The notes below the pieces were generated by a model. That model was not told where the DNA came from and did no database searches. It saw only the letters and a program-made list of their open reading frames with translations. The translations under genes and the position numbers were made by a program. From an uncultured Draconibacterium sp. (GTDB taxonomy: Bacteria > Bacteroidota > Bacteroidia > Bacteroidales > Prolixibacteraceae): DNA of 64,000 nucleotides. Shown in pieces: positions 17,852 through 26,440 of this stretch (positions are counted from its first letter, which is position 1; each line of letters begins with the position of its first letter). Where the stretch lies: assembly GCF_963677575.1 (NCBI RefSeq), contig NZ_OY782038.1, positions 1,612,001 to 1,676,000 on the forward strand, read 5' to 3'.

Positions 17852-18724
17852 ATGAACGAATATTTTAAATACCTAACAACAAGTGAAGAAGATATAAACT
17901 GGGGTTTATATTTAAAGGTGGCCGGCTGTGCAAGAATAAAAGCTAACACGATGTACCCGCCTCGCGAGCACCCGTCGGAATATTATTTTGAATGGAAAAG
18001 CGGACGTATTCTTCATGAATTCCAGCTAAATTACATAACAGAAGGTACCGGTATCTTTGAAAATGCAAACGGAAAGTTTCAGGTAAAACCGGGGAGTTTA
18101 ATTATAATTTTCCAGAATGAATGGCACCGTTATCGCCCACTAAAAAAGACCGGCTGGGTAGAAAACTATGTTGGCTTTAACGGACACATTGCCGAACAGC
18201 TTTTTAAACATCCAACATTTTCGTCGCAGCAACCCGTTATTCAATGTGGTATTCGTGAAGAAGTTATCGACACCTATTTAAAAATCAGCGATCTGGTTGA
18301 CAAAGAGCGCCCGGGTTATCAGCAAGTCGCATCCGGAATGGTGGTAAAACTGCTCGGATACATAATATCATTCGAAAAGCGAAAAGGATTCACCGGCAAA
18401 CAGATCTCGAAAGTAATTGAAGAAGTGCGTTTTTTAATGCGACAAAACGCTGACCAGGAATTTGATTTGGAAGAATTAGCTCGGCAGCACAATGTTGGCT
18501 ATTCGTATTTCCGAAAAATGTTTAAAAAATACACCGGCGTTTCACCCGGCCAGTATCATTTACAATTGCGCATAATCAGAGCTAAAGAATTACTGATCTC
18601 CACCGATAAAAGTATTAAAGAGATCAGTCTGGAGTTGGGCTTCCAAACCATTCATTATTTCAGTTTGATATTTAAAAAGAAAGTTGGCATGAATCCTTCG
18701 GAGTTTCGAAAACGATTGAACTGA
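17852..18724 (+). CDS. AraC-family regulator of the rhamnose operon (RhaR-like)
   Basis: A 290-residue protein with an N-terminal cupin-like sensor domain (about 15-150; YITEGTGIF, VKPGSLIIIF) and a C-terminal AraC DNA-binding domain (about 190-290) holding two helix-turn-helix motifs (LEELARQHNVGYSYFRKMFKK; IKEISLELGFQTIHYFS). It is divergent from rhaT with a 133-bp shared spacer, the usual arrangement for an activator of the transporter and catabolic genes in response to L-rhamnose. The assignment as the rhamnose regulator is by context. Confidence 0.9.
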   Translation: MNEYFKYLTTSEEDINWGLYLKVAGCARIKANTMYPPREHPSEYYFEWKSGRILHEFQLNYITEGTGIFENANGKFQVKPGSLIIIFQNEWHRYRPLKKTGWVENYVGFNGHIAEQLFKHPTFSSQQPVIQCGIREEVIDTYLKISDLVDKERPGYQQVASGMVVKLLGYIISFEKRKGFTGKQISKVIEEVRFLMRQNADQEFDLEELARQHNVGYSYFRKMFKKYTGVSPGQYHLQLRIIRAKELLISTDKSIKEISLELGFQTIHYFSLIFKKKVGMNPSEFRKRLN

Positions 18725-18874
18725 ATGCCTGGCAAACGCTTCGAAAACCGGATAATAATATTCCTCAAAACACGTAAAAGTTATTGGTTTTCATTACGAA
18801 CAAAACTAAGTTCGCACAGAAAACAGAGATTCAAAAAAAATCGGTTAATTTGTACTTTTTAAAATATTTAAACA

Positions 18875-19627
18875 TTGGCAGATAATCATCATCTTCAGGT
18901 TTCAGAGTTACTTGACCACATCTCTCTCGATTGTGTAATATTTGGTTTTCACGATAACGAATTGAAGGTTTTAATGCTTCGATTAAAGCACACAGATGCC
19001 TACGGTTTGCCCGGAGGTTTTTTAAAACACGAAGAAACTCTGGAGCAGGCAGCAGAGCGAACTTTGAAGGAAAGAACCGGATTGGACAATATTTTTCTGA
19101 AACAGTTTAAGGTTTTTAGCGACCCCTACAGGGATAAACCGAAAAAAGAGGATCCCGAATTTTTAAAAAACGAACCGCCGGAAGTTGTGGCATTTTTCAC
19201 AAAGCGCTTCATTTCAATTGGATTTTATGCACTTGTTGAGTTCTCGAAAGTAGATCCTCAACCCGATGCACTTTCGGAAGACTGCGAATGGATAAGCCCG
19301 TTTGCCGATGTTGAAATGTTTATCGACCACAAAGATATTATTGACAAAGCGCTGACAACCCTTCGTATTCAGCTCAACCAGCAGCCCATTGGGCTAAAAT
19401 TGCTGCCACGAAAGTTTACCATGCCGCAGCTGCAAAAACTTTACGAAACGATTTTGGGGCGTGAACTCGACCGTCGAAATTTTCAACGGAAGATTTTATC
19501 GTATAAAATTCTAATCAAATTAAATGAACGGAGAACCGGTGGAGCACACAAAGCACCGTTCCTGTACGAATTTAACCGCGAGAGCTACAAAAAAGCTTTG
19601 GAAGATGGGTTGAATGGAATTTGGTAA
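18875..19627 (+). CDS. NrtR-like regulator: degenerate Nudix domain plus winged helix
   Basis: A 250-residue protein starting at TTG 18875. An in-frame TAA at 18869 excludes longer starts, and the next Met falls inside the Nudix core. The Nudix box begins at Gly48 and keeps Glu54, Arg62, Glu66 and Gly69, but two catalytic positions are changed (Thr63 and Arg67), so hydrolysis is unlikely. The C-terminal part (about 165-240; LPRKFTMPQLQKLYE, LDRRNFQRKIL) matches the winged helix of NrtR-type regulators. In Bacteroidota this family includes sugar-catabolism repressors, which fits the rhamnose neighbourhood. The target is not visible. Confidence 0.85.
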   Translation: MADNHHLQVSELLDHISLDCVIFGFHDNELKVLMLRLKHTDAYGLPGGFLKHEETLEQAAERTLKERTGLDNIFLKQFKVFSDPYRDKPKKEDPEFLKNEPPEVVAFFTKRFISIGFYALVEFSKVDPQPDALSEDCEWISPFADVEMFIDHKDIIDKALTTLRIQLNQQPIGLKLLPRKFTMPQLQKLYETILGRELDRRNFQRKILSYKILIKLNERRTGGAHKAPFLYEFNRESYKKALEDGLNGIW

Positions 19628-19643
19628 TTTAGTTTCATTAATC

Positions 19644-20354
19644 TTACACAAAATGTTTCCGAATAAATATTAGGGAAACCAGCCACAGCAAAGCCAGAAA
19701 GAAGACAAAGCCTATGGCTGCAAACAAATTAACTGAAAGGTTCTGTGTGGCCTTATCAATGGACTGAAATAGCCAGTGCGTTGGAAAAATGCCAAATAAA
19801 TGCACAAATTTTTCGGGAACAAAAAAGGCTGCAATCGGTATCAACACCAGCATATTAAACGCTTTTACATAAACCATTCCCTGCATACGGTTTTGCACCA
19901 CTGAATTGACCGCCAATGCATAAACCGGAACCACCAGCGCCGCCAAAAAAGAGATCAATAGTATTGAGGCTACCGACAGCTCACATATTGTTTGGACGAA
20001 CAATAAAATCAGGTTCAGAGCAACTGTAAATAAATATGGAATAAGAAACCGGGAAACGATATATTCCAACTTGCTCAGCGGAACAACGCCATATACTTTT
20101 GCCACTTCCGATTCTTTTTCGTCAATCAAAACCATTGTATTTATAAAGCAAAACATTTGTGTGTTTTCAATAACGGCAACCACTAAAAACAAGGAAAGAT
20201 ACGGAACAAGAAAAGTGTATTTTTCAAGCAGTGGAGGCACTGCCCAAATTATCAGTGCAAACAGAATTACAGGCAACACTAAAAATGATTTCAGCGACGG
20301 ATCACGAAAAATCAGTTTAAAATCAGTAAAAGCCAGTTTTAATACTTTTTTCAT
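19644..20354 (-). CDS. ABC exporter permease, subunit 2
   Basis: A 236-residue integral membrane protein starting at the ATG at 20354 (MKKVLKLAF). About six hydrophobic segments are seen (about 25-50, 55-80, 100-125, 130-160, 165-190, 210-233). It is the last gene of the TetR-ATPase-permease-permease operon, 10 bases after the first permease. The pair forms the membrane part of an ABC-2-like exporter with unknown cargo. Confidence 0.8.
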   Translation of the reverse strand: MKKVLKLAFTDFKLIFRDPSLKSFLVLPVILFALIIWAVPPLLEKYTFLVPYLSLFLVVAVIENTQMFCFINTMVLIDEKESEVAKVYGVVPLSKLEYIVSRFLIPYLFTVALNLILLFVQTICELSVASILLISFLAALVVPVYALAVNSVVQNRMQGMVYVKAFNMLVLIPIAAFFVPEKFVHLFGIFPTHWLFQSIDKATQNLSVNLFAAIGFVFFLALLWLVSLIFIRKHFV

Positions 20355-20364
20355 TTCCGGTAAT

Positions 20365-21063
20365 TTATTGATGGACAATTTTGGCTGAAAACCTACGAAA
20401 TGCCAGCCAGTAAAAAAGTGGAATAAAAACCACAATCGAACTTACAGCACAAACAAAATTAACTGCAGTTCCGCTAATCGCGTAGTCAATCAGGTCGAGG
20501 CTTCCCTGAATAGGAAGAATATATTTTACCACACCCAACTCCAAAACTCCCAGATATTGAATGAGCGGCAGGTTTACAAATACCAAAAATACAGGAATGG
20601 AGGTCATGGTAAATTTTAAGATCTCACCGGAAAAAGTAAGCATGTACAGCCCCAGTAACGCAGAAAGTATAGAGATAGCGAGCGAGCCCACTGCAAACAG
20701 AATAATATTAAAATTGAATCCTTTCACTGAAAATGCCAGCCCCAGCGAACAAATTACTCCAATCAGGGAAATGGAAATAACCTTTGAAATCAGCAAATGA
20801 TGTAAGTTGAAGGGCGTAACAAAAATAGCCTGCAATATCTGGTGTTTCATTTCGATATAAATGGCCAGTGCAATAAAAAAGTAGCCAATTACCGATGGAT
20901 CATTCAGAACCAGTGCAACCACCAATTTATCCAAACCGCTAATATCACGTAGAAGATACAGTACGAGTCCGTACATCAACGTCACCACGAAACTGACCGT
21001 AATAATGCTGTTCTTTTGCAACAAAACAAACTGCCATTTTAGTTGCTGACCAAGACTATTCAT
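20365..21063 (-). CDS. ABC exporter permease, subunit 1
   Basis: A 232-residue membrane protein starting at the ATG at 21063, which overlaps the ATPase gene's last codons by 8 bases (ATGAATAG), a sign of translational coupling. It has six hydrophobic segments and no soluble domain. The overlapping start is preferred over an upstream alternative inside the ATPase gene. It should pair with the second permease and the ATPase. Confidence 0.82.
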   Translation of the reverse strand: MNSLGQQLKWQFVLLQKNSIITVSFVVTLMYGLVLYLLRDISGLDKLVVALVLNDPSVIGYFFIALAIYIEMKHQILQAIFVTPFNLHHLLISKVISISLIGVICSLGLAFSVKGFNFNIILFAVGSLAISILSALLGLYMLTFSGEILKFTMTSIPVFLVFVNLPLIQYLGVLELGVVKYILPIQGSLDLIDYAISGTAVNFVCAVSSIVVFIPLFYWLAFRRFSAKIVHQ

Positions 21064-21910
21064 TGCCAAGCGATTTTCCGGTAACACGAATAAAAACCTC
21101 TTCCAAGGTAGCCTCCAGCGTATGAATACGCTTTATCTCATCCTGCTTAATAAATTCAAGAAATTGCGGATTTGTACCAATATCTTTAAGTGGAAACTCT
21201 CCCGACTGACCACTTTTCAGTTCTACTTTAACAGCTTCTTTACCGTAACTGCTTTTTAGGTTGTGGGGCGTATCGGTGAGCACCAGTTTTCCATCCACGA
21301 TAAAGGACACACGGTCGCAAATACCATCGGCAGTTTCCATGCTGTGCGTGGTTACAAAAATGGTTTTCCCACGGTTCTTCAGATCCAGAATATGCTGTTT
21401 TATTTTGTGTGCATTTACCGGATCGAGGCCGGTGGTTGGCTCATCAAAAAACAAAATATCAGGATCGTGCTGAATAGCACGGATAAAATTCAGGCGCATT
21501 TTCATTCCTTTCGAATAGGTTTCAACAGGCTTATTCATAGCATCCGCAAGGTCCACCATTTCAAATAACTCTGCACTATTATGCTTTTTACCATTTGGGT
21601 AGAAAGCCGCAAACAACTCTAGGTTTTCCTTTCCGGTTAATTTCAGGTAATGGTTGGGTAGCTCAAAACCAACACCAATACGTTCGAGATATGAATTGTT
21701 CCATTCCGAAAGGTTTTTTCCGTCAATATTCACCTGCCCTTTATAGCCTTCCAGAATTTTATACAACACTTTTTGCGCTGTACTTTTCCCCGCTCCCGAC
21801 GGGCCAAGGAAACCAAATATCTCCCCTTTTGCTATGGAAAAATCGAGACCTTTTAATGTCGGACCATCGTTTCCGGGGTACTGAAACACCAAATTTTCAA
21901 CCTGTATCAT
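21056..21910 (-). CDS. ABC transporter ATP-binding protein
   Basis: A 284-residue ATPase starting at the ATG at 21910 (MIQVENLVF). It has Walker A GPSGAGKST (36-44), a degenerate ABC signature YSKGMKMRL, Walker B ILFFDEPTTGLDP and the switch His in VTTHS. The C-terminal extension after about 220 (LEATLEEVFIRVTG) is usual for ABC-2 exporters. It begins 4 bases after the TetR gene ends and should be cotranscribed with it and both permeases. Confidence 0.93.
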   Translation of the reverse strand: MIQVENLVFQYPGNDGPTLKGLDFSIAKGEIFGFLGPSGAGKSTAQKVLYKILEGYKGQVNIDGKNLSEWNNSYLERIGVGFELPNHYLKLTGKENLELFAAFYPNGKKHNSAELFEMVDLADAMNKPVETYSKGMKMRLNFIRAIQHDPDILFFDEPTTGLDPVNAHKIKQHILDLKNRGKTIFVTTHSMETADGICDRVSFIVDGKLVLTDTPHNLKSSYGKEAVKVELKSGQSGEFPLKDIGTNPQFLEFIKQDEIKRIHTLEATLEEVFIRVTGKSLGNE

Positions 21911-21914
21911 TCGT

Positions 21915-22574
21915 TTAGTTTTTATCAAAAGCCGGCTTGGCCAGTTTTATATAATCAGCAACTACCTGCATTAATTCTTCCTTTTTCTCAAAATAAACCG
22001 GCTGCTGCTTTTGTATACTTTCCTTTGGATTGATTACGCCACTTACTTCCAGCTGCTCCTGAATACTGATACCCAGTTTGTATAAAAAGAATCCCTGCGT
22101 TTTTACCGGTATATCTGAACGGAACAAACCTTGTTGCACCTCGTATTCCACCATCATTTCAAAACCTGTCACCACCTGCGAAAGCAACTCGTTGTACAAA
22201 TGTTTTATGGATGGCGAATTGAGGTTTTGCGTAAGGTTATGCAAAAAATGACTGTGCAAGGGATTTTCATCATCAAAGCGAAAACCATGTTCGTACAACG
22301 CAGAAAAGAAAATCCAAAAATCGGGATAATTTTCGCGTTTAACTGCTTCGGTGTACTTTGTTTTAACAGCAACTGATTCGCTCAATAAATACATAAACAA
22401 ATCGAGCTTATCATTAAAATACTGGTAAACGCTGCCTTTGGCAATTCCCAACTGTTTTACCACCATCGAAATGGAAGCCTCATCGTAAGTTTTCACTGCA
22501 AATTCCCTCAAAAAAGCATCTGTGACCTGCTTTTTCTTTCCCTCTTTAAGCTTTATAAATGTTTCTTTTGGCAT
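21915..22574 (-). CDS. TetR-family regulator of the adjacent ABC exporter
   Basis: A 219-residue protein with an N-terminal TetR helix-turn-helix (about 12-60; ASISMVVKQLGIAKGSVYQYF) and a helical ligand domain. It is first in the operon with the ATPase and two permeases. Two identical palindromes flank the -7 element just upstream of its start, so autorepression, relieved by a compound the exporter handles, is the simplest reading. Confidence 0.92.
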   Translation of the reverse strand: MPKETFIKLKEGKKKQVTDAFLREFAVKTYDEASISMVVKQLGIAKGSVYQYFNDKLDLFMYLLSESVAVKTKYTEAVKRENYPDFWIFFSALYEHGFRFDDENPLHSHFLHNLTQNLNSPSIKHLYNELLSQVVTGFEMMVEYEVQQGLFRSDIPVKTQGFFLYKLGISIQEQLEVSGVINPKESIQKQQPVYFEKKEELMQVVADYIKLAKPAFDKN

Positions 22575-22579
22575 AATTA

Positions 22580-22593
22580 TGACTACTCAGTCA
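22580..22593. promoter_or_regulatory. TetR operator, copy 1
   Basis: The palindrome TGACT-ACTC-AGTCA begins 6 bases upstream of the TetR start codon. Confidence 0.7.
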
Positions 22594-22601
22594 CAAATAT
22601 A
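22594..22601 (-). promoter_or_regulatory. -7 element of the TetR-ABC operon
   Basis: Minus-strand TATATTTG (plus CAAATATA) matches TAnnTTTG and is sandwiched between the two operator palindromes. The -33 TTG is not exact. Confidence 0.55.
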
Positions 22602-22609
22602 AAATAAAA

Positions 22610-22623
22610 TGACTGACTAGTCA
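22610..22623. promoter_or_regulatory. TetR operator, copy 2
   Basis: The palindrome TGACT-GACT-AGTCA has the same half-sites and spacer length as copy 1. The centres are 30 bp apart, close to three helical turns. Confidence 0.7.
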
Positions 22624-22700
22624 TATTCTAAAACATATAAAAAAACAAAATAAATGGGATTACTCTGAATCACAAACAGAAAGGAAAGTATATGAATACG

Positions 22701-22804
22701 TTTCACGCAAAGTGAAAAAGGTGCGCAAAGTTCGCAAAGAATATTACCAATGATGTAGCATCCTTTCTGTGCTTTGCGAAAACTTAGCGTTCTTTGCGTG
22801 AACC
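22701..22804. repeat. CGCAAAG-type imperfect long hairpin
   Basis: The left arm carries CACGCAAAG, GCGCAAAG and TTCGCAAAG units; the right arm carries GCTTTGCG, TTAGCG and TTCTTTGCGTG. Together they make a long imperfect inverted repeat between the response regulator and the TetR promoter. The related wording CGCAAAG/CTTTGCG recurs at 59667-59745. Confidence 0.7.
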
Positions 22805-22840
22805 TTATTTTGTTATCTCAAAAAAGGAGAAGAACAGCAT

Positions 22841-23554
22841 TTAAGATTGAAGTTTCTTCAGCATAGCGTCTTTGTAACTGCGGCTTACAGGAATTTGCTT
22901 TTTGCTAATTTCAATGATTTCGGCAGTAAACGAATCAATAGCACTTATTGCCACAATAAACGAGCGGTGCACCCTAAGAAAATCCTGTTGCGGCAATTTG
23001 GCTTCAATGCTGGAAATGGTTTCACGGGTAACTATGGTTTTATCAATTAGATGGATTTTGATGTAATCGGCCAGACTTTCGATGTATAAGATCTCTGTGA
23101 AATTAATTTTTATCATCTTGCGGTCGGAGCGCACAAAGATCGATTCGCTTTTTTCGGGCTGAATTTTGGCTGGTTCCTCAAAAGTCATCTGCTGATTTTC
23201 ACTTAGGTACTTATTGATACTTTGCATTAAACGCCCAAACGAAATAGGTTTCAACAAATAATCTACTGCCTGCAAATCAAAACCATCAACGGCATACTCG
23301 CGATACGCAGTGGTAAAAATAACTTTCACCGCATTGTTAATCGATTTGGCAAACGATAGCCCCGAAATTTCCGGCATGTTTATATCGAGAAAAACCAAAT
23401 CGATAGACTTACTACTAATTACATTAAAAGCCTCAATAGCATTTTTACACAAAGCAAGCACCTCTACGGCATCAATCTTTTTCAAATGGCTCTCCAGAAT
23501 TTCGCGTGCCGTTGGCTCGTCATCAACTATTATACAACGTATCTTTTTAGTCAT
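22841..23554 (-). CDS. LytTR-family response regulator
   Basis: A 237-residue protein starting at the ATG at 23554. Residues 1 to about 120 are a receiver domain (VDDEP acidic pocket, phosphoacceptor Asp in FLDINMPEISG, conserved Lys in LLKPI). Residues about 140-237 are a LytTR DNA-binding domain (IFVRSDRKMIKI, LYIESLADYIKI, FLRVHRSFIVA). The start overlaps the last codons of the kinase gene by 8 bases, so the two are coupled. The target genes are not identifiable here. Confidence 0.95.
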   Translation of the reverse strand: MTKKIRCIIVDDEPTAREILESHLKKIDAVEVLALCKNAIEAFNVISSKSIDLVFLDINMPEISGLSFAKSINNAVKVIFTTAYREYAVDGFDLQAVDYLLKPISFGRLMQSINKYLSENQQMTFEEPAKIQPEKSESIFVRSDRKMIKINFTEILYIESLADYIKIHLIDKTIVTRETISSIEAKLPQQDFLRVHRSFIVAISAIDSFTAEIIEISKKQIPVSRSYKDAMLKKLQS

Positions 23555-24632
23555 CTTTCCGGTTTGAATGTTCAGTTTTTGCAAGATCGCAAATAACAAG
23601 TTTTGCCGTGTACCAATTTTCTTTTATCTCGTGCTTCAATTCATAATTATTCGGGTAATTCAAATCCAGCCGTTTTCGGATATTCAAAAGTCCCAGCCCT
23701 CCATTTCTGCGTTCGTTATCCTCATCAATAAACGAATTTCCAATTACAAATTCCAGGCAGTCATTGTCAACACGCACCTCCATTTTAATGCGCAAAAACC
23801 CATCTACTAAGTTACCATGTTTAAAGGCATTCTCAACAAACGGAATCAGCAACATCGGTGCCATCTGAATCTCCTCATTCACTTCCGACGATTGAAAATC
23901 AACTTTCAGCGTATCCTGAAAACGTACTTTCTCCAACTCGATATACTCCTGAATATGCAGTACTTCTTCTTTCAAACTTACCAACGGTTTGTTTACCTGG
24001 TACAAAATATAATCGAGCAAATTCGAGAGTTTCAGAATAATATCTGGCGTTTGTTTCGATTGCTTTAACGCAAATCCATATATCGTATTCAATGTATTAA
24101 ACAAAAAATGTGGATGGATCTGGCGTTTCAGATAATGCAATTCCTGCTCTTTTAACTGAAGTTGTGTTTCCAGAATTTTGTTCTGCAATTCTTTGTTCGC
24201 CGTAGCGGTTTTGAAACTCTGGTTTAAGATACTTACAAAACTAATTACTCCTACCACGATAATAACCAGCAACAAAACAAAGAAGAAATTTTTGCTCATT
24301 GGCGGCATCTCATTCAGGTTGAATTTAAGTACAAGAATAAGGCAGGTATAAATAAGTAAGGATATGACATATGAAATATAAACGAAGGTGTAAAAACTGT
24401 AAAGCGCGAATTTCCAGTAACGTTTAGCCAGCAGATACCGTGGAATAAGACGGTAATTTACAAAATAGGTAACACCGATAGTTAGCGGCAGTAATCCGCT
24501 CGAAAACCAAAGTGCATAATCCACTTTATCAGAATTGTAGCTAAAAAAATAGAAAAAGAAGAACCAAACCGCCACCCAAAACAGGGCGTGGAAAAGTATC
24601 GTCTTAAATGGTATTCTTTTTAGCTGTATCAT
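23547..24632 (-). CDS. LytS/YehU-type sensor histidine kinase
   Basis: A 361-residue protein starting at the ATG at 24632. Four hydrophobic segments fill residues about 10-150. A short coiled linker (NKELQNKILETQLQLKEQEL) leads into the His_kinase domain with the phosphoacceptor His in QIHPHFLFNTLN. The ATP-binding part has PFVENAFKHGN and GGLGLLNIRKRL. It is paired with the overlapping LytTR regulator gene. The lack of a periplasmic sensor domain suggests it detects a membrane-linked signal. Confidence 0.94.
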   Translation of the reverse strand: MIQLKRIPFKTILFHALFWVAVWFFFFYFFSYNSDKVDYALWFSSGLLPLTIGVTYFVNYRLIPRYLLAKRYWKFALYSFYTFVYISYVISLLIYTCLILVLKFNLNEMPPMSKNFFFVLLLVIIVVGVISFVSILNQSFKTATANKELQNKILETQLQLKEQELHYLKRQIHPHFLFNTLNTIYGFALKQSKQTPDIILKLSNLLDYILYQVNKPLVSLKEEVLHIQEYIELEKVRFQDTLKVDFQSSEVNEEIQMAPMLLIPFVENAFKHGNLVDGFLRIKMEVRVDNDCLEFVIGNSFIDEDNERRNGGLGLLNIRKRLDLNYPNNYELKHEIKENWYTAKLVICDLAKTEHSNRKDD

Positions 24633-24846
24633 AAAAAACAATATTACTTAAAATTGGTGTAATTACGCCTTTTAATCGATGAATTGCGGATTGAGCGCCC
24701 GTTGTTACATATTCGCCCTAATAATCCGGTATAAAACGCAGTTTATGCAGAATAAGGAGGGAAATGCTCCATCTGTCGCATAAAAAATTACTGACGACTT
24801 ATTCCAACTAATTTTAACTCGGGAACAAACAAGTTAGCATTAACAA

Positions 24847-25908
24847 ATGAAGAAGATTAAATTATTACTACTGCTTATTATTGTTGTGGGCGGTCAATTA
24901 TTAAGTCAGCCAATTCCAACACAAATAGATAAAATCGTAGACAAGTATTATGAGGCAGGCCAGTTTAACGGAAGTATTTTAGTGGCAGAAAACAACACCA
25001 GTATATATCAAAATAGTGTTGGTTTTGCCCACACAGCCCTAAAAATTCCGAATACAACCGATACTAGATTTATGATCGGCTCTTGCACAAAACAATTTAC
25101 CGCAGCTCTAATCCTGCTTTTCAAGGAGGAAGGGAAACTGGCGCTGACGGATCCGATCTCCAAATACATCCCCGATTATCCTTCGGAAAAAGGCGATAAA
25201 ATAACCATCCACCATTTGCTTTCACATACTTCAGGCATTCCTGGTTATCTGGAGATTCCGGAAATAAAAAAGTTGATGTACACTGAAAACAAACCTATCG
25301 ATATAATCAAAAATTTCCGGGATCTTGACCTTGATTTTGAATCCGGAACTCAATTTAAATATTCCAATTCCGGCTATTACGTTCTGGGACAAATTATTGA
25401 AAATGTAAGCGATAAAACCTACGAACAAGTCCTTGAGGAAAAGATCTTCAACCCCTTGGGTATGAAAAATTCGGGCGTATATCAGAATTCAAATCCTCCT
25501 AAAAAAATGGCCACAGGATATAATACAAAAGAAGATACAATCCGGCTTGCCCCGCCGGTTAATGCCACAGTGGCGTATGCTGCCGGAGCTTTGTACTCTA
25601 CAATCAATGATTTACAAATTTGGGAAGATGCACTGGTTAACAACACCCTTCTTTCAAAAAAAAGTGTGGCTTTAATGACCACACCTCATACAGAGCACTA
25701 CGGTTACGGATTCGGTCTGGTCACAATTCCTACGAATAATAAACCGGTCAATATCTGGGGACACGAAGGTGAATTTTTTGGATTCCAATCACTGATGCAC
25801 GTACTCGATAATGGCCGATTTTTTATCGTTTTACTCGACAATCATGAAGATCCCGGTCTTATGAAAATGGCCAATGAAATTAGAAATATTTTATACGCTG
25901 ATGAGTAG
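24847..25908 (+). CDS. Secreted serine beta-lactamase-like hydrolase
   Basis: A 353-residue protein with an N-terminal signal peptide (about 1-20). It carries the class C beta-lactamase/DD-peptidase motifs SCTK (Ser79-Lys82), YSN (172-174) and a C-terminal HEGEFFG in place of KTG. Such proteins act as periplasmic peptidases or esterases, and true beta-lactamase activity cannot be inferred. It is followed by a small ExbB-like gene after 63 bases. Confidence 0.9.
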   Translation: MKKIKLLLLLIIVVGGQLLSQPIPTQIDKIVDKYYEAGQFNGSILVAENNTSIYQNSVGFAHTALKIPNTTDTRFMIGSCTKQFTAALILLFKEEGKLALTDPISKYIPDYPSEKGDKITIHHLLSHTSGIPGYLEIPEIKKLMYTENKPIDIIKNFRDLDLDFESGTQFKYSNSGYYVLGQIIENVSDKTYEQVLEEKIFNPLGMKNSGVYQNSNPPKKMATGYNTKEDTIRLAPPVNATVAYAAGALYSTINDLQIWEDALVNNTLLSKKSVALMTTPHTEHYGYGFGLVTIPTNNKPVNIWGHEGEFFGFQSLMHVLDNGRFFIVLLDNHEDPGLMKMANEIRNILYADE

Positions 25909-25971
25909 CCCCCTTGAAGCACTAAAACTGAAATTTTGGAAACTTTTTTATAAATACTAAATTTAAAAATT

Positions 25972-26349
25972 ATGAATGCAATTATTAGCAAACTTAACGA
26001 TGGCGGCCCCGCTTTTACCTACATCATTGTACTATCGTTTTTAGTAATAATAGTTTTTTTTGTGCGTGGAATTTTAATGAAAGGAGAGAAACACAAAACT
26101 ATTGAATTGATGAAGCAAATAAGTTGGTTTGCAGTAGCCTGGGGATTTTTAGGCCGCGTTTTCGGACTGATTATGATCTTCGACAAAGTACAGGCGATGG
26201 GCGATGTCGCGCCAAGTGTTTTTGCCGACGGATTAAAAATAGCCCTGGTTGCTCCTTTGTGCGGAATTCTTGTTTTTGCTTTAACACGGTTAGGAATTGT
26301 TATTCTTATTAGTCTGCAAAAAAACTATCAGCCACAGGAAAACAATTAA
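25972..26349 (+). CDS. Small ExbB/MotA-TolQ-like membrane protein
   Basis: A 125-residue protein with three hydrophobic segments (about 15-36, 50-70, 87-115) and a GGPAFTY start resembling the N-terminal part of ExbB/TolQ proton channels. It lacks the long cytoplasmic loop of full-length ExbB, and no ExbD or TonB gene is adjacent. It may be a reduced family member. Proton-channel function is not established. Confidence 0.6.
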   Translation: MNAIISKLNDGGPAFTYIIVLSFLVIIVFFVRGILMKGEKHKTIELMKQISWFAVAWGFLGRVFGLIMIFDKVQAMGDVAPSVFADGLKIALVAPLCGILVFALTRLGIVILISLQKNYQPQENN

Positions 26350-26440
26350 ATAAAATATGTTATGCGTTAAGCGGATAGAACAGCTTGACGCATCTCATAT
26401 TTTAATACTAGGATATTAAACGTATTTCAAATAAAAAAGA

